In this document: one piece after another, positions 9,589 to 11,096 of the stretch
How the letters are laid out: each line of letters starts with the position of its first letter
Numbering within the stretch: position 1 is the stretch's first letter
Assembly (NCBI GenBank): GCA_022579005.1
Contig: MU402010.1
Location: forward strand, 1-11,096
DNA from: Poronia punctata
Taxonomy: Eukaryota > Ascomycota > Sordariomycetes > Xylariales > Xylariaceae
Reading direction: 5' to 3'
Length of the DNA stretch: 11,096 nt
Notes under the pieces: model-generated
The model's input: only the letters and a program-made list of their open reading frames with translations
Told to the model about the DNA's origin: nothing
Database searches by the model: none
Made by a program: the position numbers and the translations under genes

Positions 9589-9620
9589 TAATATAAATAT
9601 TAACTAATATAAATATTAAC
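9589..9620. repeat. Perfect 16-bp tandem duplication
   Basis: The unit taatataaatattaac occurs twice head to tail at 9589-9604 and 9605-9620 without mismatch. Its length is not a multiple of three, so it would shift the frame of the Gypsy polyprotein just before the recognisable segment at 9622-9720. Perfect identity suggests a slippage event after the point mutations accumulated. Confidence 0.85.
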
Positions 9621-9621
9621 G

Positions 9622-9725
9622 TTAATAGCTAAAGTTTTTACTATATTTATTAAGCAAAATAATATAAAAGCTAGTATTACTAGCTTAGAAAAAATAAATT
9701 AAATTATTAAATATAAGCAAAAAAA
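9622..9725 (+). pseudogene. Gypsy pol segment upstream of the reverse transcriptase
   Basis: In frame 1 modulo 3 this reads with only one stop, including A-S-I-T-S-L-E-K-I-N near 9670-9699, which resembles the Ser-Leu-Glu-Asp-Ile stretch found before the reverse transcriptase in fungal Gypsy polyproteins. The likeness then continues in frame 0 modulo 3 from ATG 9726, across an A8 run at 9719-9726. The match is weaker than for the enzyme itself. Confidence 0.5.
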
Positions 9726-10571
9726 ATGCTACCTGCTAATAATAAAAAACTTTAAAACTAAATTAAGCAAATAGTACTAAAATAATATTATAAATACTTT
9801 AATATATTTAGCAAAGCAAGCTTTAATAAAATGCTACTTTATTAAAAAAAAGTAGATTATTATATTATTTTAATAAAAATTTTTAAATTTTTAAAATATA
9901 GCCTTTTATATAAAATAACGCTAAAAAAGGCAAAGACTTATTAAGAATATATTTAAAATAACTTAAAAAAAGGCTTTATAAAACCTATTTTAGTTTTTTA
10001 AGCAGCACTAGTACTATTTACTTAAAAAGAAAATAAATTTCTTTATTTTTATATTAACTACTAAAAGCTAAATATTATAATATAAAAAAACTGCTACTTT
10101 TTACTATTAATTAATAAAACGCTAGCTTAACTTATTAAAGCAAAATAGTTTATAAAAATTAATATTTAGTAAGCTTTTTATTGTATTAAAATAGCTAAAA
10201 AAAACAAAAACTTAATAGCTTTTTAAACAAGGTATAAAATATATAAATTTAAAGTGCTTTTTTTTAGTTTAATAAATAAACTAGCTACTTTTTAGCAGTT
10301 TATTAATAATATGCTTTAAAAATATTTTAATATATTTTATATTGCTTATATTAACAATATTTTTATATATTTAAATATAAAACTAAAATATAAGCACTAT
10401 ATATTTTAAGTTTTTAACTAATTAAAAAAAGCAAAATTATAAGCTAATATTAAAAAATATAAGTTTTATATTATTAAAACTAAGTTTTTAAGACTTATTA
10501 TTAGTACTAATAGTATAAAAGTAAATTTAAATAAAGTAGAGGTAATTTAAAACTAAAACCTTTTTTATAAC
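9726..10571 (+). pseudogene. Ty3/Gypsy reverse transcriptase, RIP-inactivated
   Basis: The frame starting at positions 0 modulo 3 gives an almost complete Metaviridae reverse transcriptase. In order: K-Y-F-N-I-F-S-K at 9792-9815 (D-V-F family segment before the domain); L-Y-K-I-T at 9906-9920; L-K-K-G-F-I-K-P at 9963-9986; V-L-F-T at 10011-10022; L-L-I-N-K-T-L-A at 10104-10127; T-R-Y at 10227-10235, followed by F-K-V-L-F-F-S-L-I-N at 10248-10277 (family P-F-G-L-x-N); A-T-F-* at 10284-10295 (A-T-F-Q); A-Y-I-N-N-I at 10344-10361, the catalytic Y-I-D-D box with both Asp read as Asn; and F-L-R-L-I-I-S-T at 10485-10508 (F-L-G-x-I-I-S). Gly to Arg/Ser/Lys, Pro to Leu/Phe and Gln/Trp/Arg to stop are all transitions expected of RIP. 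The enzyme cannot be active. Confidence 0.94.
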
Positions 10572-10599
10572 AAAAAAAAAAAGCTAGCTTAAAAAAATA

Positions 10600-11096
10600 T
10601 AGTTATTTTTTAGCTTTTATAACTTTTATTATTAATTTATTTATAAATATAAAAAAATAGTAAAGCTTTTAAATAACTTAATAACTATAACCTTAATACT
10701 ATAATAAACTAAAAAATGCTAAAAAGCTTTTAATTAATTAAAAAAAACCTTAACAAAAGCACTTGTTTTTTAATACTTTTTTTTTAAAGCTAAAACCTTT
10801 ATAAAAACTAATATATTTAATAAAGTAGCAGCTAAAGTACTATTTTAAAAAATTTTTATAAACAACAATTAAAAACTAGTAGCTTTTTATTTAAAAACCT
10901 TATATAAAGCTAAATTAAATTATAAAATTTATAATAAAAAAATGCTTATAATTATTAAAAGTTTACTTTATTAAAAAGTAAAACTAGTTAAATTATAAAA
11001 TTAAAAGCTTTTTATAATTTTAATAAATTATTTAGCACTTAAATACTTTATAGTTAAAAAAGTACTTAACTTAAAATAAGCTAAATAAGCTAAGTT
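10600..11096 (+). pseudogene. Ty3/Gypsy RNase H, RIP-inactivated, cut by the window edge
   Basis: The domain that degrades the RNA of the RNA-DNA hybrid follows in frame 1 modulo 3, so the frame shifts by one relative to the reverse transcriptase. The change lies at or near an A11 run at 10572-10582. Visible blocks: F-L-A-F at about 10605-10616 (the connection segment); T-L-T-K-A-L at about 10747-10764; T-F-I-K-T-N-I-F-N at 10795-10821, where the family has the catalytic E-T-D-A-S-D; V-A-F-Y near 10877; L-N-Y-K-I-Y-N-K-K-M at 10915-10944 (family L-N-Y-x-x-x-D-K-E); I-I-I-K-S-L following it; and L-A-L-K-Y-F near 11029-11046. The window ends just after, so the integrase is not seen. Confidence 0.9.

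Larger units (their letters stand above)
1..11096. other. AT-rich, RIP-like degraded repeat block
   Basis: The whole window has the signature of saturating C-to-T change on both strands: very high TpA, very few CC, GG, TC or GA dinucleotides, and stop codons every few codons in all frames. Two retrotransposon polyproteins are readable through these stops, and their key residues are altered as C-to-T or G-to-A predicts (Asp to Asn, Gln/Arg/Trp to stop, Pro to Leu/Phe). Repeat-induced point mutation of duplicated DNA in Pezizomycotina is the established process giving this picture; the fungal assignment is an inference from it. The right third (from about 7128) keeps more CC, GG and CA than the left, so erosion is uneven. 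Confidence 0.85.

Noticed and set aside
1..11096. Mitochondrial, apicoplast or Plasmodium-like AT-rich genome
   Set aside because: No tRNA, rRNA or intact gene is visible. The surviving G and C follow strict contexts, and two retrotransposon polyproteins carry the transitions typical of RIP. That fits a fungal nuclear repeat block better.

Overview
The window is an extremely AT-rich (by eye about 85%), gene-free block, best read as a repeat graveyard of a filamentous ascomycete inactivated by repeat-induced point mutation (RIP). TAA and TAG are so dense that no credible intact gene exists. When the reading frames are followed through the stops, and GAY-to-AAY, CAR/CGA/TGG-to-stop and CCN-to-CTN/TTN changes are allowed for, two retrotransposon polyproteins become readable. 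Both lie on the + strand.

Left half: a Ty1/Copia pol relic is readable from about 2581 to 4109 (reverse transcriptase, then RNase H, then the typical C-terminal tail). Possible integrase-linker sequence precedes it from about 2245. About 1.35 kb stays in one frame without an indel, so the damage is almost purely base transitions. Upstream, at 1774-1917, is a less eroded array of four 36-bp tandem repeats in the same frame. Positions 1-1773 are unassigned.

Middle (4110-7127): no recognisable gene. It holds low-complexity AT sequence, a purine-biased Lys-codon-rich tract (about 4980-5390), a short TAAAA repeat, and a GCGC-rich stretch with an inverted repeat (6830-7210).

Right half: a less eroded Ty3/Gypsy element, running off the right edge. 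It consists of a candidate 5' LTR (7128-7345), a gag-like region with a possible zinc-knuckle relic (about 7450-8610), an unresolved protease interval, a very clear reverse transcriptase (9726-10571) and RNase H (about 10600-11096). The integrase and 3' LTR would lie beyond the window.

The three frame changes I could place all fall in or next to A-runs of 8 or more. Surviving cytosines in the most eroded part lie almost only after G or in ACT, a sharper context rule than simple CpA depletion. The parts do not cooperate as a system. They are two dead mobile elements of probably different age, nested or adjacent in heterochromatin-like DNA.
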